This document shows positions 35,095 to 46,290 of a stretch of DNA of 64,000 bases, in pieces. Both the position numbers and the translations under genes were made by a program. The stretch lies in NCBI GenBank assembly GCA_025174535.1, contig JALBUN010000023.1, positions 2,852,001 through 2,916,000 on the forward strand, given 5' to 3'. How positions within the stretch are numbered: position 1 is the stretch's first letter; each line of letters begins with the position of its first letter. This DNA comes from Cantharellus purpuraceus. Lineage: Eukaryota > Basidiomycota > Agaricomycetes > Cantharellales > Hydnaceae. The notes under the pieces were generated by a model. That model was not told the origin of the DNA. It saw only the letters and a list, made by a program, of their open reading frames with translations, and made no database searches.

Positions 35095-35876
35095 GGGTCA
35101 GGCTCCATATCCGTCCTGACATCCACACCCACCTCAGGCTCCACATTTGCATTGAGCCCCATGTCTGCATCAGGATCCACCTCTGCTTCTGCCTTCTCTG
35201 CCTCCACCACATCATCTTCTTCAGCCACACCCACAAACAATGGCTGTAGTCGCAAATGCACTGGCAAGTCTACCTGTGGGGCAGGTGTCAGATGGGTCAA
35301 CTCTGTCTGTGTGACTGAGATAATGGTGACCTTGGGGGTCCATGCCTGTATTGGCATGCTTGGACTCCCTGGTTGACTAGTCACCCCTGCCCTGGTCACC
35401 TCCTCCTCTACTTCCATGGCAGCCTCTAACTTGTGTACCTGTTCCTCCACTTCCTTCAGCCTTGTGGCCTCCATTGTGGCTGCAAGTTCCTTGACCTTGC
35501 GCACTCACTCTGCTTTTGCCTCTTCCTCCCTCTGGCTCTGCTCCACTTCCTTTTCCTCCTTCCATCTCTATTCTGCCTCCTCCTCCTTCCATCTCTGTTC
35601 CACCACCACCTCCTCCTTCCATCTCCATTTCACCACCTCCTCCTTCCATTTCTGTTCCTCTTCCTCTTCATTCCGTTGGGCCAGGAGCAACTGCTTGAGC
35701 TTGGCTACACTTATATTTGCAAAGGGATTCAACATCATTGAGGATAAGACCTCAACATGCCCTCCTTTTATATGTCCCTAGACCCCCAGTATAACTCCAA
35801 CTGTGCCCAACTGTCTCACCTATTCAATCCGTGGACATGAGGCCTCAAGGGCTTGGCCTTAATGGAGAGATACTGT
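35095..35876 (-). pseudogene. Coiled-coil/Cys-cluster gene, copy 4 (5' part)
   Basis: The minus strand starts near 35740 after a TATA-like TATAAAAGG (about 35766). It reads Glu/Lys-rich coiled coil (KVKELAATMEATRLKEVEEQ), a Pro-rich hinge and the acidic repeat VDPDADMGLNANVEPEVGVD. It aligns with copy 3 up to VEPDP, then is cut by LTR D at 35094. The region 34974-35504 is open but runs into the LTR. The sequence between TATA box and LTR A (35770-35876) matches 13674-13790, including the LTR junction. Copy 4 has fewer coiled-coil units. Function unknown. Confidence 0.55.
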
Positions 35877-36132
35877 TATGACTATATTCATGAACACCCA
35901 GATCCCCATCCAATCCACCCAGATCCCCGCACACATGAAATCTATACTCCATTTGGAAACCATCACATCTCCATTAGTCTGTCCAATCATCTCTGTTGAT
36001 CTTGCTCATCCGCCTCCAGTTCCAATTGATGCATCAGCATCACCATAGGAACCTGGACATCTGTCCCCATCCAACTCAGACCTATTCATGTAAGGCTGCT
36101 GGCCTCAGAGACCCATCACCAGAGTAACTATT
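35877..36132 (+). repeat. LTR A, 5' half
   Basis: It begins TGTTATGACTATATTC at the coiled-coil gene promoter edge and stops at CTATT (36128-36132), where the Copia LTR starts. The missing right half fits the LTR A piece at 59454-59728. Confidence 0.8.
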
Positions 36133-36311
36133 TAATAAGGAAATGGTGCTAGACAAGAACTACGCTATGGTCAATAAACTATAATATGCACAAGAAACTC
36201 ATGCTCACCTCAGTGAATAGAAGATTCACTGAGGTGTTATGGTCATGCAGTGTGACTGTACAGTAGCAGTTGATCATGTGCGTTCCAGCTTGCCACACGA
36301 TTCCTTCAACA
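36133..36311 (-). repeat. Copia 3' LTR
   Basis: On the minus strand it begins TGTTGAAGG and ends CCTTATTA. It contains a 13-bp-arm hairpin (36206-36218 / 36224-36236). A near copy in the other orientation is at 59729-59891. Confidence 0.8.
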
Positions 36312-39203
36312 CTCCCCCTCAAGCTGAACGCAATCCAATGGAGTGACACAGGTGTAACAATTGTGGGGCCAGCAACACCTTTGTCAACATATCTGCCAGC
36401 ATGTTGTGGGTGGGACAATAATAGATGGAGATCAGTCTGCATTCGGCCACATCCCAAATGAAGTGGTATCAGATATTGGTGTGTTTGGTATGTGCATGGA
36501 ATTGATTGTTCTTTGAGACTGATATAGCTGACTGACTGTCGCAATAGAAGGTGACAGGTTGGGTGAGTGGTCAAGTAATCTCTGTGATGAACATCCACAT
36601 CCAAAGCACCTCTTTGGCTGCTTGAGTGGCTGCAATGTACTCAGCCTCCATAGTAGACAGTGCAACTATAGGCTGCTTCTTCGAGCTCCAGGAGACAGCC
36701 CCACCATCAATGGTGAAAACATAACCTGAAATTGAGTGACACTGATACTGCAAAGCTCCATCTGCATCCATGAACCCTTCAAGTCCAATCCTGTTTTATT
36801 TCCCATCCTCAGCCCAACTCCAGTAGCCACCTCTCCCTATGGTGAGTTTTTGATCTACAGTCCCTTTTAGATAGCAGAATACACACTTCACCTCCTCCCA
36901 GTGAGTGCGGCCAGGGTTCTGCATGAATTGGGAAAGGAAGGTGACAGCAAACATGATGTCAGGCCTCATTCTGAGTGTAGCAGGACCTGATCGCCTCCCA
37001 ATATGGTACATTCTTCATGGCTTTGTACTGACATGGATTATCAGGGCATTGGCTAGAATTAGAGACTGAGGTGGAGAGGGAGTTGCGGCGCTATTTAAAA
37101 GTTTGATATGAAAAGACACTGGCAGAGTTGGACTGTCAGAGTGGTTCGTTATATGTCCTTGATGTGTCCTGGCTCGTCACTGTTTAAAGTTGAGCCTCTG
37201 CATAATCTGGCAAAGAAGCTCATACCACTCATGGCCGGCTTGCCTGAACCTGTAGATAGCTCATTTCAAAAGGTAGACATGATTCTCTTTCCCTGGAACT
37301 TCATAACCTTTTTCTTGACGCATGTAAATGGTCTCCTTGAGTGGTGTATTGAGGTAAGTGCTATTCACATCTGTTTGCTCAAGTTCCCAGTCATTTCTGA
37401 CTGCGAGTGCAGCTGTGATCTGGATTGCAGAAAGCTTTGCAGTTGGTGCAAATGTCTCATTGTAGTCAATTCCCTCTGCCTGTGAGAATCCCTGTGCGAC
37501 AAATCAGGATTTATGACTTGCAATCTCTCCAGCTGAGTCATGCTTGTACTGCAGTACAAGACAGCTAGCAATGATGTTGGCATCCAGGGGCAGCTTCACT
37601 AGTATCCAGGTGCCCATCTTTTCATGTTGCCTTAACTCCTTCTTGATTGAGGCATCCCAAGCTGGCCAACCATCAAGTTTCCTTGCTTGCTCCACTGTTT
37701 CTGGGTTGGTTCCTGTGGTTCCAGTGCCTATGGCAGCAAGCTCCAACTGTGGTGGCATCTCCCCCTCAATCTCATTGTCTGCACTGTCTGGATCCATGAG
37801 GGCAAGTAGCGTGAGTACCTGGTGAGTTGCTGAGGCAACAGTGTTGGCAGGAGGTGGATCCACAAACTCAGAGTGAGTCTGCATCCCTTTGGGATATAGG
37901 TGCGTTTGTGCACCCCATGCTTGTTCCCTGGCCTCGTGCAATATCTTGCACATATGCTGATGCCTTATGCAGCCTCTGGCCTCATCCTTCCTGCTGGGGT
38001 TTGAGCATCATGTCTGTTGGCTCAAACCCTTCAAGCGGGTCATCCTGTGGTGCGTCAGGGGGCTTCAAGGGATGCTGGGGTTGAGCCTCACGTTCCTCAG
38101 TATGAGGTGAGTTGCTCCTGTCCTTCTTTTGAGTTGTGGCGACACACTGATTGTGCCCTGGGCTCTCGTTGTCATTCTTAGCTGGCACATCACTTGGGGT
38201 GACAATCACAGTGTCATCAAATGAGATGTTGTGCTCATTCATCACATGTTATTTCCCAGGCCAGTAAATCCAGTGAGCCTTGCTTTCTCTGCTATATCCA
38301 ACCCAGCGCCCCTCATCTGCCTTTGCATCTAGTTTACCCTGGTCCTCCTTCAGGACCCATACCTTTGCTCCCCACTCTGATAAGTTGGTGAGGTCAGGCT
38401 TCTGGTTAAACATCAGATCAAAGGGTGTCTTACTGCCCAACTGGTAAGTGGTCATGCAGTTTTTGATCCAGGCAGCATGCTGAATAGACTCCATCCAGAG
38501 AAACTTGGGAAGGTCAGCTGCATAGTGCATTGCATGTGCATGCTCAACTAGGGTGCAATTGAGTCTCTCTGCCATGCCATTTTGTTCTGGCATGTCATGC
38601 ATGGTGAGGTTCTGAATTGTACCCTTTGACTTCAAGTGCTGATCAAATTCTTCAGATAAGTATTCTCCCCCTCAATCACTTTGGAGTCGTTTGAGCTTGG
38701 CATTGTGTTGCATCTCTGCCCATGCCTTGTAGTGCTTGTAGCAAGCAAAGGTATTGCTTTTTTTTTTCATTGCATCCACCTTGCTCCAGTGAGTATGATC
38801 ATCAGTGAATGTGGTGAAGTACTCATGTCCATTGTAGCTCTTGGGTGTAGTAGGCCCCCACACATCTGTATGAGTCTTCTTGCCAAATCTTGATGAGTGT
38901 GGCCCTGTCCTGGCCTTTGGAATGGCTTTCCAAGTCATTTTCCCTTTTGCACATGATGCACAGAAGGTGGGTATGCTTTGCTTATCTATCTCAAGGCCAG
39001 TGATGATTCCTTTGGTCACCACCTCTTTTATGTAGCAGGGGAAGATATGACCCATCTGGCAGTGTGCCTCATCTATTGAGAGGGTCCCACATGCTGCACT
39101 GGTGTAACTGGTAGGTTGTTTGTGCTCGACCTTGTATAGGCCTCCTATGAGTGGTATCCAGCCAACAGTTGTCCCTTTTTGGTCATGAATTGTGCAGTGC
39201 TTG
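36312..39203 (-). pseudogene. pol: Copia Pol: integrase, RT and RNase H, broken
   Basis: On the minus strand: GAG-pre-integrase (CGTLSIDEAHCQMGHIFPCY), integrase zinc finger H..H..CASCAKGK and core (HTDVWGPTTPKSYNGHEYFT, then MPEQNGMAERLNCTLVEHA). RT follows (WILVKLPLDANIIASCLVLQ, MRQEKGYEVP), then RNase H (GFMDADGALQYQCHSISGYV, VALSTMEAEYIAATQAAKEV). This family makes DNA and integrates it. Many stops and frameshifts occur, and the RT palm with the YVDD box is lost around 37057-37190. It cannot be functional. Confidence 0.85.
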
Positions 39204-40292
39204 TCACACTGTAAAAGCAGCCTTGTCACATTGGGTGAGTGATATCAGCATGAATGCCAAGTCTTTGCAGTAGAATACATCTTTGACTGTTATGTAATTC
39301 ATCACTTTATCGTTCGGGATGGCAATGCACATATCACTGATGCCAGTTGCATTGAATATAGCCTTGTCTGCAGCAGCTATGGGGTAGGGTGGTGTTTCCT
39401 TGAAGTTTATGAAGTGATGTTGGTCAGGGGACATGTGGGAAGATGTGACAGAGTCATAGACATTGATCCCCAAGCCTTTCCATGAGCTTGCCTCCTGAGG
39501 GGATGCCTGGGAGATGAGCATCATTGTGAATGCCCATTCATCACCCTCAGTAGCAATGCTGGTGGATTTCTTATTTTTGTCATCATCTTCCTTCTTCTTC
39601 CCCTTCTTGTTGCAGTCCACCTTCATATGCCCTGTCTTCCTGCACTTCCAGCATTCAATATCTGTCTTCTTGGTCTTTGAGTTGCCTCCAGTGTGACGGC
39701 CTTTCCTGCAGCTCTTTGCAGCTGTGAGCATGCTTTCAGCTGCCTTCAATTGATGTTCTTATATCTTTAGCCTGTCAAATTCCTCAAGTAGGCTCCCAAT
39801 GATGGCATCTGGCTTTAACTTGATCTGGGCATGCTTTGCTGACAATGATATGGCATTGATGAGTGACCAGTAAGACTCATCTGCAAGCCCAGCTTCCATT
39901 CCTGAAAGTTGTTCCTGCATTCACATCATAGCTTCCAGGTGTGTGTGTACATTGGAATCATCTTCACATTTCATTTCATATATGCGATGGCATATGTCAA
40001 CCTTGACTGTGAGTGCCATACTCTCATGCTTTGTGCAGACCATGTCCCACACCTCCTTCACAGTCAGCAGTTTCCTGACTTCGATTAGGAGTGCTTCTGG
40101 AATTGTCATGAAGATCTGTTCCTTGATCAGTGCTTCATGTTGATGGTAGTCATCCCAACACCTCTCTGCCTTTTCATAGGCTTCCTCATCTGATTCAGTA
40201 ATCTCTTTATCTGCAGGGAGTACGGGTAGCTTGCCTGGCACTCTAATGTGGCCAGTGATATGTTGCATGACACCTTTGTTTGAGCCTAGCAT
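39204..40292 (-). pseudogene. gag: Copia Gag and protease region
   Basis: On the minus strand Gag begins near 40292 (MLGSNKGVMQHITGHIRVPG). It contains a Copia Gag helical domain (VWDMVCTKHESMALTVKVDI), a CCHC knuckle CWKCRKTGHMKVDC (about 39650) and a Lys-rich stretch. The protease box reads VYDSVTSSHMSP, where family members have Asp-Ser-Gly-Ala; the Gly is replaced by Val. A stop near 39745-39920 splits the region. Confidence 0.8.
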
Positions 40293-40415
40293 AGCGAGTG
40301 TCTGAGTCTTCCATGTGACCCAGTTTGACCCACCCAGGCAAGTTTGGGAATCACAAAACTCTTTGCTGTGTTGCTGATATCAGCGGGGCCCATAACCTAA
40401 TAAGGAAATGGTGCT

Positions 40416-40684
40416 TGTAAGTACCCAAGGTACTTACTTACTATAACATATAAGTATAATTAATATATGCAGTATTCCATTAAGGAATGCTGTCCTCTTG
40501 GTAGATATATGTGCCCATAGGGTGCATATGTATAGTTATTATGTAATCCAGTGGACCCAGTACACATGTGGGTCCACTTATCATAGATAGAACTTAGTTA
40601 ACTACCACACTGTACAACACATTACCCAACCAATACACTTGGTTGAGTTTTGTGCAATGGTGTGAACTAAGACACATATTAACA
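40416..40684 (+). repeat. Family B 5' LTR (B3)
   Basis: It begins TGTAAGTACC and ends TTAACA. Hairpins include GTAAGTACC / GGTACTTAC at 40417-40437. It is about 269 bp, like the B1 3' LTR. Confidence 0.85.
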
Positions 40685-41059
40685 CTTTTTTGAACTTCCA
40701 AAGGAAGAATCAATTGATTCTTCCTCATTATTGAAGTTTTCTAGTCAATACTAGAAAACTGGCTGTTGCTGGTATACAGATGTATACCAACCCCCCCAGT
40801 GGCTCATATAAGTGAGCAACTAGTAGACTAACTTAGTTAGCCTGCAAAGATAGAAGGAAGAAAGGAGTCATCATAATAATGACTTGCAGTGGAGTGAGTC
40901 ATGCTGGCAGCAAACAGGACATCATAAATGATGAACAGCAGCACATAGCCAGCAGCAGAAGCTCCCAGGAAGGGGAGCTAGACCCTAGAGAAGTTGCAGG
41001 GACTTCTTGTAAGGAAGACTAGAAGAGAGTCGCCACGATTGTGAGACTGCACAGATGAT

Positions 41060-42965
41060 CACACAATAGATCATCTGTCAAACAAGAACCCTTCATTGAG
41101 TGGTTCTTTGATTAGAGAAGAAAGGAGGAGACAGTCATCCACTGTCTCCAATGTTCCTAAAGGAAAGGAACATGCTCAATATCCAAGCACAAGTAGAAGT
41201 AGTAATACTTCTACTAGGGAATTGTGCAGCATGGAGCAGCATGAAACCCACAGGTCAATTGCAAGATTGACTGAACAACTCATGCATAATCAACATGAGA
41301 TGAAGAGCATTAGCAAAGCTAGTGCTCAGGCAGCTAAGATGGCTGCTGAAGCAGGGCATGCTGCCACTACTATGGGGCAGCAAATAGCAGAGCTGGGAAC
41401 AATGTCAAAATCACTCCAAGAGAACTCTGAGCAATGCAAGTCACATTGCCAAAGATCAGATTGTCAACAAGAATCTGAATCCAGAGAGTCTGGACCTCCC
41501 CAGGGTGAGAGGGTCCAACCGAATGATCAGTTAGACAGAGGAAATGAAATTCCCCCAATGGAGGGAATTAGAGACCCAGTAATCCCTGTGAGGCAAGGAC
41601 TACTGATCCAGATTGAAGAGGAAACTCCTCAATCTATGGCAAAGGAGCTCAATCAAGAGATCGAGCTATGAAAACAATGAGAAGTTGAGGCTTCTTGTAA
41701 ACATAGATTAGCCCTTGAACAGAAGGCTAAACATGCAGAGCAGGAGCTCAGCCAGCTGTTTAGAGAGCAGCAGCCCCAGCAAGAGCTCAATGTGGCTGTC
41801 GATTTAAATCGACAGTTGCAACATGTGCTGAACAGTTATCAGCATGTACAAGTGGGGGGCCTTTCAGGAGACACCTGCCATGAGCAACGAGATACCCAAT
41901 GGGTACCTCAAGAAGATGTTCCCCATAACAGGGAACAATCAGTGCCATTGACCCTAGAAGGTCAAGGCATACCAGATCAATTGGACACAATTGATCCTAT
42001 CAATGGCATTACTCACATGGTGCGAGTAGCCATAGTCAATAATAGAGACACAGACCCAGAGAAGTCTATACTTGCCAAGGCAGGCATTAAAGTATCGCCT
42101 CCTGAGCAATACGCAGGAGGCACAGATCTCAAAGAGTATGCTATGATGGCTGAAGATGAACAATCTCCTAGGGCCATTAAGTACAAAGTTTCAGCTATTG
42201 TACTTAGGCACTCACCTTAAAGGTGAGGCCCAGGAATGGTTCTACAGGAATGTAGAACACTATGACAGAGCAGTCCAAGACTGGACCCTGGAAACTGCAA
42301 TCCAAGGATTGCAATGTAGATTCCTACACACCCTGATGCATCACCATGCGTCAAATAAATTTGACTCTGTAATACAGGGTCAAAGGACCATTCATGAATT
42401 AATGAATGACCTAGATAAGTATGTGGGTCACATGATAATGCCACTGGATGCGTACATGTACAGGAAGAGGATCATAACCACAATGCGTGAACCTCTGAGA
42501 CAAGAAGTCCTCAAGAAGGGTTTCAATGCCAAATTTAGCAGTATTGAGCAGTTGTACGAAACTGCTTGAATGATAGAGGAAGCAATGCAATACCACCACG
42601 GTATGCAATGCCTGGAGAATGCAACTAATGTGTCCTCCTCAACCCATAGATCAGTAGTCAATAGAACTACTGGTATGATGAATATGGGGAGTTGACCCAT
42701 GCCCCAAGGATGTGTGTATACAGCTCCCAACACACACTCACAACAAGTGAGTATGTCAAGGTTGGAACCCTGTAATGGAAGCTCCAGGGCCAATTCCAAC
42801 AATCACCTTTTCAAGGGTAATTATCCATCAAAACCACCAGCACACGCGAGTGGTGATTGATCAAACAATGTTACCAGTAATGTTGTGTGCTACAAATGTG
42901 GCCAGACAGGTCACATGCAACCTAGCTGCCCCAAATTAAAGGGCAACGTAAGGTTTGCTGCAGTC
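41060..42965 (+). pseudogene. gag: Family B gag (B3)
   Basis: The 41096-41671 part is open (SGSLIREERRRQSSTVSNVP ... MAKELNQEIEL), rich in Gln/Glu helices. After a TGA it continues (LDRQLQH-type helix, FTLEGQGIPDQLDTIDPING) and then the capsid-like core LKGEAQEWFYRNVEHYDRAV (about 42220-42290). It ends in the CCHC zinc knuckle CYKCGQTGHMQPSC (42890-42931). Gag would form the particle and bind RNA. At least four stops or frameshifts are present. The acidic segment after the knuckle (DGFSLIEGEHEEAMED) links to protease. Confidence 0.8.
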
Positions 42966-43348
42966 TGAAAGGACGTGTCCTCACACATAGTGGAGGATAA
43001 GGTAGATGGATTCTCCCTGATAGAGGGAGAACATGAAGAAGCAATGGAGGATCCCAAGAACCATCTAGATGAAAAAGTATCAGCTATAGAAGTGGCTGAT
43101 GAATGAGATGAGGAGGTCACCCCATACAAATGGGACAACCAAGATGAGCTATGCCAATGTATTGCTCTAATGCAATACAAATTTGACCCAATGATCAAAT
43201 TCCACTGAAACACACCTATGCAGTGCATTTCTGTAGTGCAACAAGATTCCCGAGAAGCAGGGAATCATGACAGCTGCATATAGCTGCTGTCAGTGTTGAC
43301 AGATTGGCCAAACCTATGTATAATCATAGGAGCTGACAGAAGTCAACA

Positions 43349-43666
43349 GTGCAACCAGATAGACCATGCATAGACAATAAAACAATCTCTGGGTATTGGG
43401 AGATTGGTGGAACACTAGCTCACTGTCTATTAGACAGTGGGAGCAAGGGGATAATGATATCCCCTGAATTCACATGCATGACAGGTATGAAGACATTCAT
43501 GCTAGAGCAACCCATTGCACTGCAATTAGCATGCGTTGGGAGTAGGAGTACCATAAATTATGGTACTGTCACTACCATAAAGTTTGGTAGTCGGAACATT
43601 GAAGAATATTTCAATGTCACCAATGTTGAGTATTATGACGTAATACTTGGTACCCCATTCCTATGA
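43349..43666 (+). pseudogene. Family B retropepsin (B3)
   Basis: It reads GYWEIGGTLAHCLLDSGSKG: the catalytic Asp-Ser-Gly is intact. IMISPEFTCMTGMK follows, and the second hallmark is YYDVILGTPFL. A TGA follows at 43664 before the RT linker, so the polyprotein is interrupted. Confidence 0.8.
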
Positions 43667-43669
43667 AAG

Positions 43670-46290
43670 TTAGGAATATGCCTGGACTTTAATGGCCCAG
43701 GCTGAATCATGATGGGAACTGAAGAAGTCCCCACCAATGAAGAGCATAATACCAATGCTCTTCGTACCCCATCACAGGGTATAAACTCAATACAAAGAAA
43801 GAGTGTTGGTGTTAATAAATGATGACAAGGGGGTAACTCTAAACATGAGCTACCCACAACGCAGTCCTTCCTAAAAGAAGGACTAGACTCAGTAAAGGAC
43901 CCCCCAATGGAGGATCCAAATAAGAGCACAAGGTGAATAGCTTTGTCTTGTGAAGGATCAACCACTTACATGGCTGGTCAGATCCCTCAGTTGAGGGATC
44001 AATGGAAAGAAAAGTATGCTGACCTACTCAGCAGCATACCCTTAGAACTTCCCCCATTTAGGGAAGTTAACCATGAGATTAATCTCATGGATCCTGACAG
44101 GCAAATACATTATTGCTTGCCTAAGTGTCCAGAGCACTACCAAGCAGAACTTTCAGAGAAAGTTCTGTGATACACCATTGCTAAATGGTGGGTATTGGCT
44201 ACAGCCCGGCAGGCTGTACCAATGCTATGCATTCCCAAGAAAAATAGGAAGCTCTGCACCATGTTTGACTTGCATGAACAGAATGATAATATGGTGAAGG
44301 ATGTAATGCCCTTCCCTGATCAGGACAACATTAGACATGATGTTGCCTGCTGTACATATCAATCTAAACTCAATATGTCTGAGGCATACAAACAGATACG
44401 CATCAGGCCAATGGATATACCCAAGACAGCATTTGCAACCATCTTGGGGACATTTGTCAGTCAAGTCATGCAGCAAGGGGACTGCAATGCCCCCTTGACA
44501 TTTCAGCAGCTCATGACTGCCATCTTCTGAGACTATATCAGAAGATTCATCCATGTATATCTGGATGACATATTTGTGTACTCTTGTACTATATGAGAGC
44601 ATGAACACCACCTAGAGATGGTGTTCACTGAGCTCAGGAAAGCACATATGTTCCTGAGCAAGGATAAGATCAATCTATAATCAATGAGTATGGATTGCCT
44701 TGGTCACCTAATAGATGACCAAGGCATGCATGCAGATGCTGATAAAATGCAGTGAATACGAGAATGGAGATGACCTAGGTCATACCACAAAGTCCAACAT
44801 TTTCTTGGACTAGTGCAGTATCTGGTGCACTATATGCCAGACATAACTGCATACACAACCCCTTTATTGGGCTGTACTCATAATAATCGTCCATTCTTAT
44901 GGACACCGCTGCTGGAGAAATGCTTCAAAAGCATCAAGCTCCTAGCATGTAGGGCTCCAATATTGAATCCCATCAATGTCAATAACCCCAATACTATTTG
45001 GGTCATTACTGATGGCTCCAAAACTGGAGTCAGAGCTGTCTATGGACAAGGAAAAGATTGGCAGACCTGTCAGCCTGCCAGATTCCTATCCAAGAAATTT
45101 AGTGCTGCAAAACAGCACTATAAGACCCACAAGCACGAGACTATAGCTGTGCTTGAAGCCCTAATGAGATGTGAAGATAAGCTACTAGGATGAAAGTTCA
45201 TCCTAGTAACCAACCACAAGGGTCTTGAATACTTTGAGACCCAAAAGAACCTGTCTCCTAGACAGATTAGGTGGTGGGAGTTCCTATCCCATTTCAACTT
45301 CACCACCCTGCATATAGATGGGGTAGAGAACAAAGTAGCGGATTGTCTATTGCGCTACTATGCTGATGACTTCCCAACAGAGAGTCATCCCAACTACATC
45401 TATGTGAGTGCAGATGTACATCTCGACCCTGAAGGAGAACTGCTCCCCATGGAATGATTTGTTGAGATCAGGACAGCAGCAGTCACCCAAAGGTGACTGC
45501 TTGAGAAAAAAAGAGAACAGAGTGCTAGAAGCTGAAGCACTCAATGTTCAAACAGAATCATTGAATGATGATTCTAATTCCTCTAAAGAAATAGAGGATG
45601 TTGGAGTGATGTCATCAGATGATGATGGAACACCATTGCAATCCCATGTCAAGCATGGGATCAACCTCATGCAGATTGTACAAGGCACATGTAGAAAGGA
45701 TACTGTCCTTTGTAAGGTGCTGGAAGCACCTAAAGAGCATGCACGATTTGGTGTGCATGATGGTCTAATATGGACCAAAAATATATACAAATGCAATATC
45801 ATCTGTATACCCTGCTCAGTGTTCCTGAAGGGGAGGAGGCTGGTCGAGATAATAGTCAACCATGCACACCAAGTAGTTGGCCATTTTGGTCAACTAAAGA
45901 CTGTGAATTACATTTGATGGTTGTACTGGTGGTCAGGCATGACCACCGATGTCAAACCATTCTGCACTTCATGCACAAAGTGCCAAATGAATAAAGACAG
46001 TACAAAGAAACCCACAGGGCTTCTTCATAGCTTGTCAGTACTGGAACAGCCCTGGCAATTGATAGGTATGGACTTAATGGGTCCATTACCAAAATCAAAT
46101 GACTATGACTACCTACTGGTAGTCATAGATCGCTTCACATTGCAGGTACATATAATACCTACGAACACGTGTAACAGCAAAAGGAGTAGCATGGCTATTC
46201 CTTAAAGAAGTTGTACACCTTCATGGTGTACCAGACTCAATTGTGTCTGATCAAGATTTGAAATTCACATCTATCTTTTGGCATGAACTA
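43670..46290 (+). repeat. 2.6-kb inverted duplication, right arm
   Basis: Inverted partner of 29484-32105; see there. The right limit coincides with the point where B2 is broken by the LTR A fragment A3. Confidence 0.9.
43943..45400 (+). pseudogene. pol: Family B reverse transcriptase and RNase H (B3)
   Basis: RT pieces: LCIPKKNRKLCTMFDLHEQN, CNAPLTFQQLMTAIF, a stop, then RRFIHVYLDDIFVYS with the YLDD catalytic box intact. RNase H: TIWVITDGSKTGVRAVYGQG and HYKTHKHETIAVLEALMRCE, a stop at 45191, then FILVTNHKGLEYFETQKNLS. Stops interrupt the frame at about 44168, 44528, 44596, 44678, 44754, 44769 and 45191. Most are TGA replacing a Trp or Arg codon. The same stops occur in B2, so both copies descend from one dead sequence. 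Confidence 0.85.

Larger units (their letters stand above)
36133..40415 (-). mobile_element. Ty1/Copia element, minus strand
   Basis: It runs from the 3' LTR (36133-36311) to a 5' end that keeps only the last bases of the 5' LTR (about 40398-40415). The order gag, protease, integrase, RT, RNase H defines Copia. A polypurine tract (TTGAGGGGGAG on the minus strand) abuts the 3' LTR. At 37057-37190 part of RT is replaced by a segment also found at 19929-20070. A family B LTR starts at 40416. Confidence 0.9.

Noticed and set aside
25236..42885. Compensatory base changes as proof of selected RNA structure in family B
   Set aside because: The few clear cases all reduce to independent decay of ancestral CpG in each arm; B3 keeps one CG and one mismatched pair.
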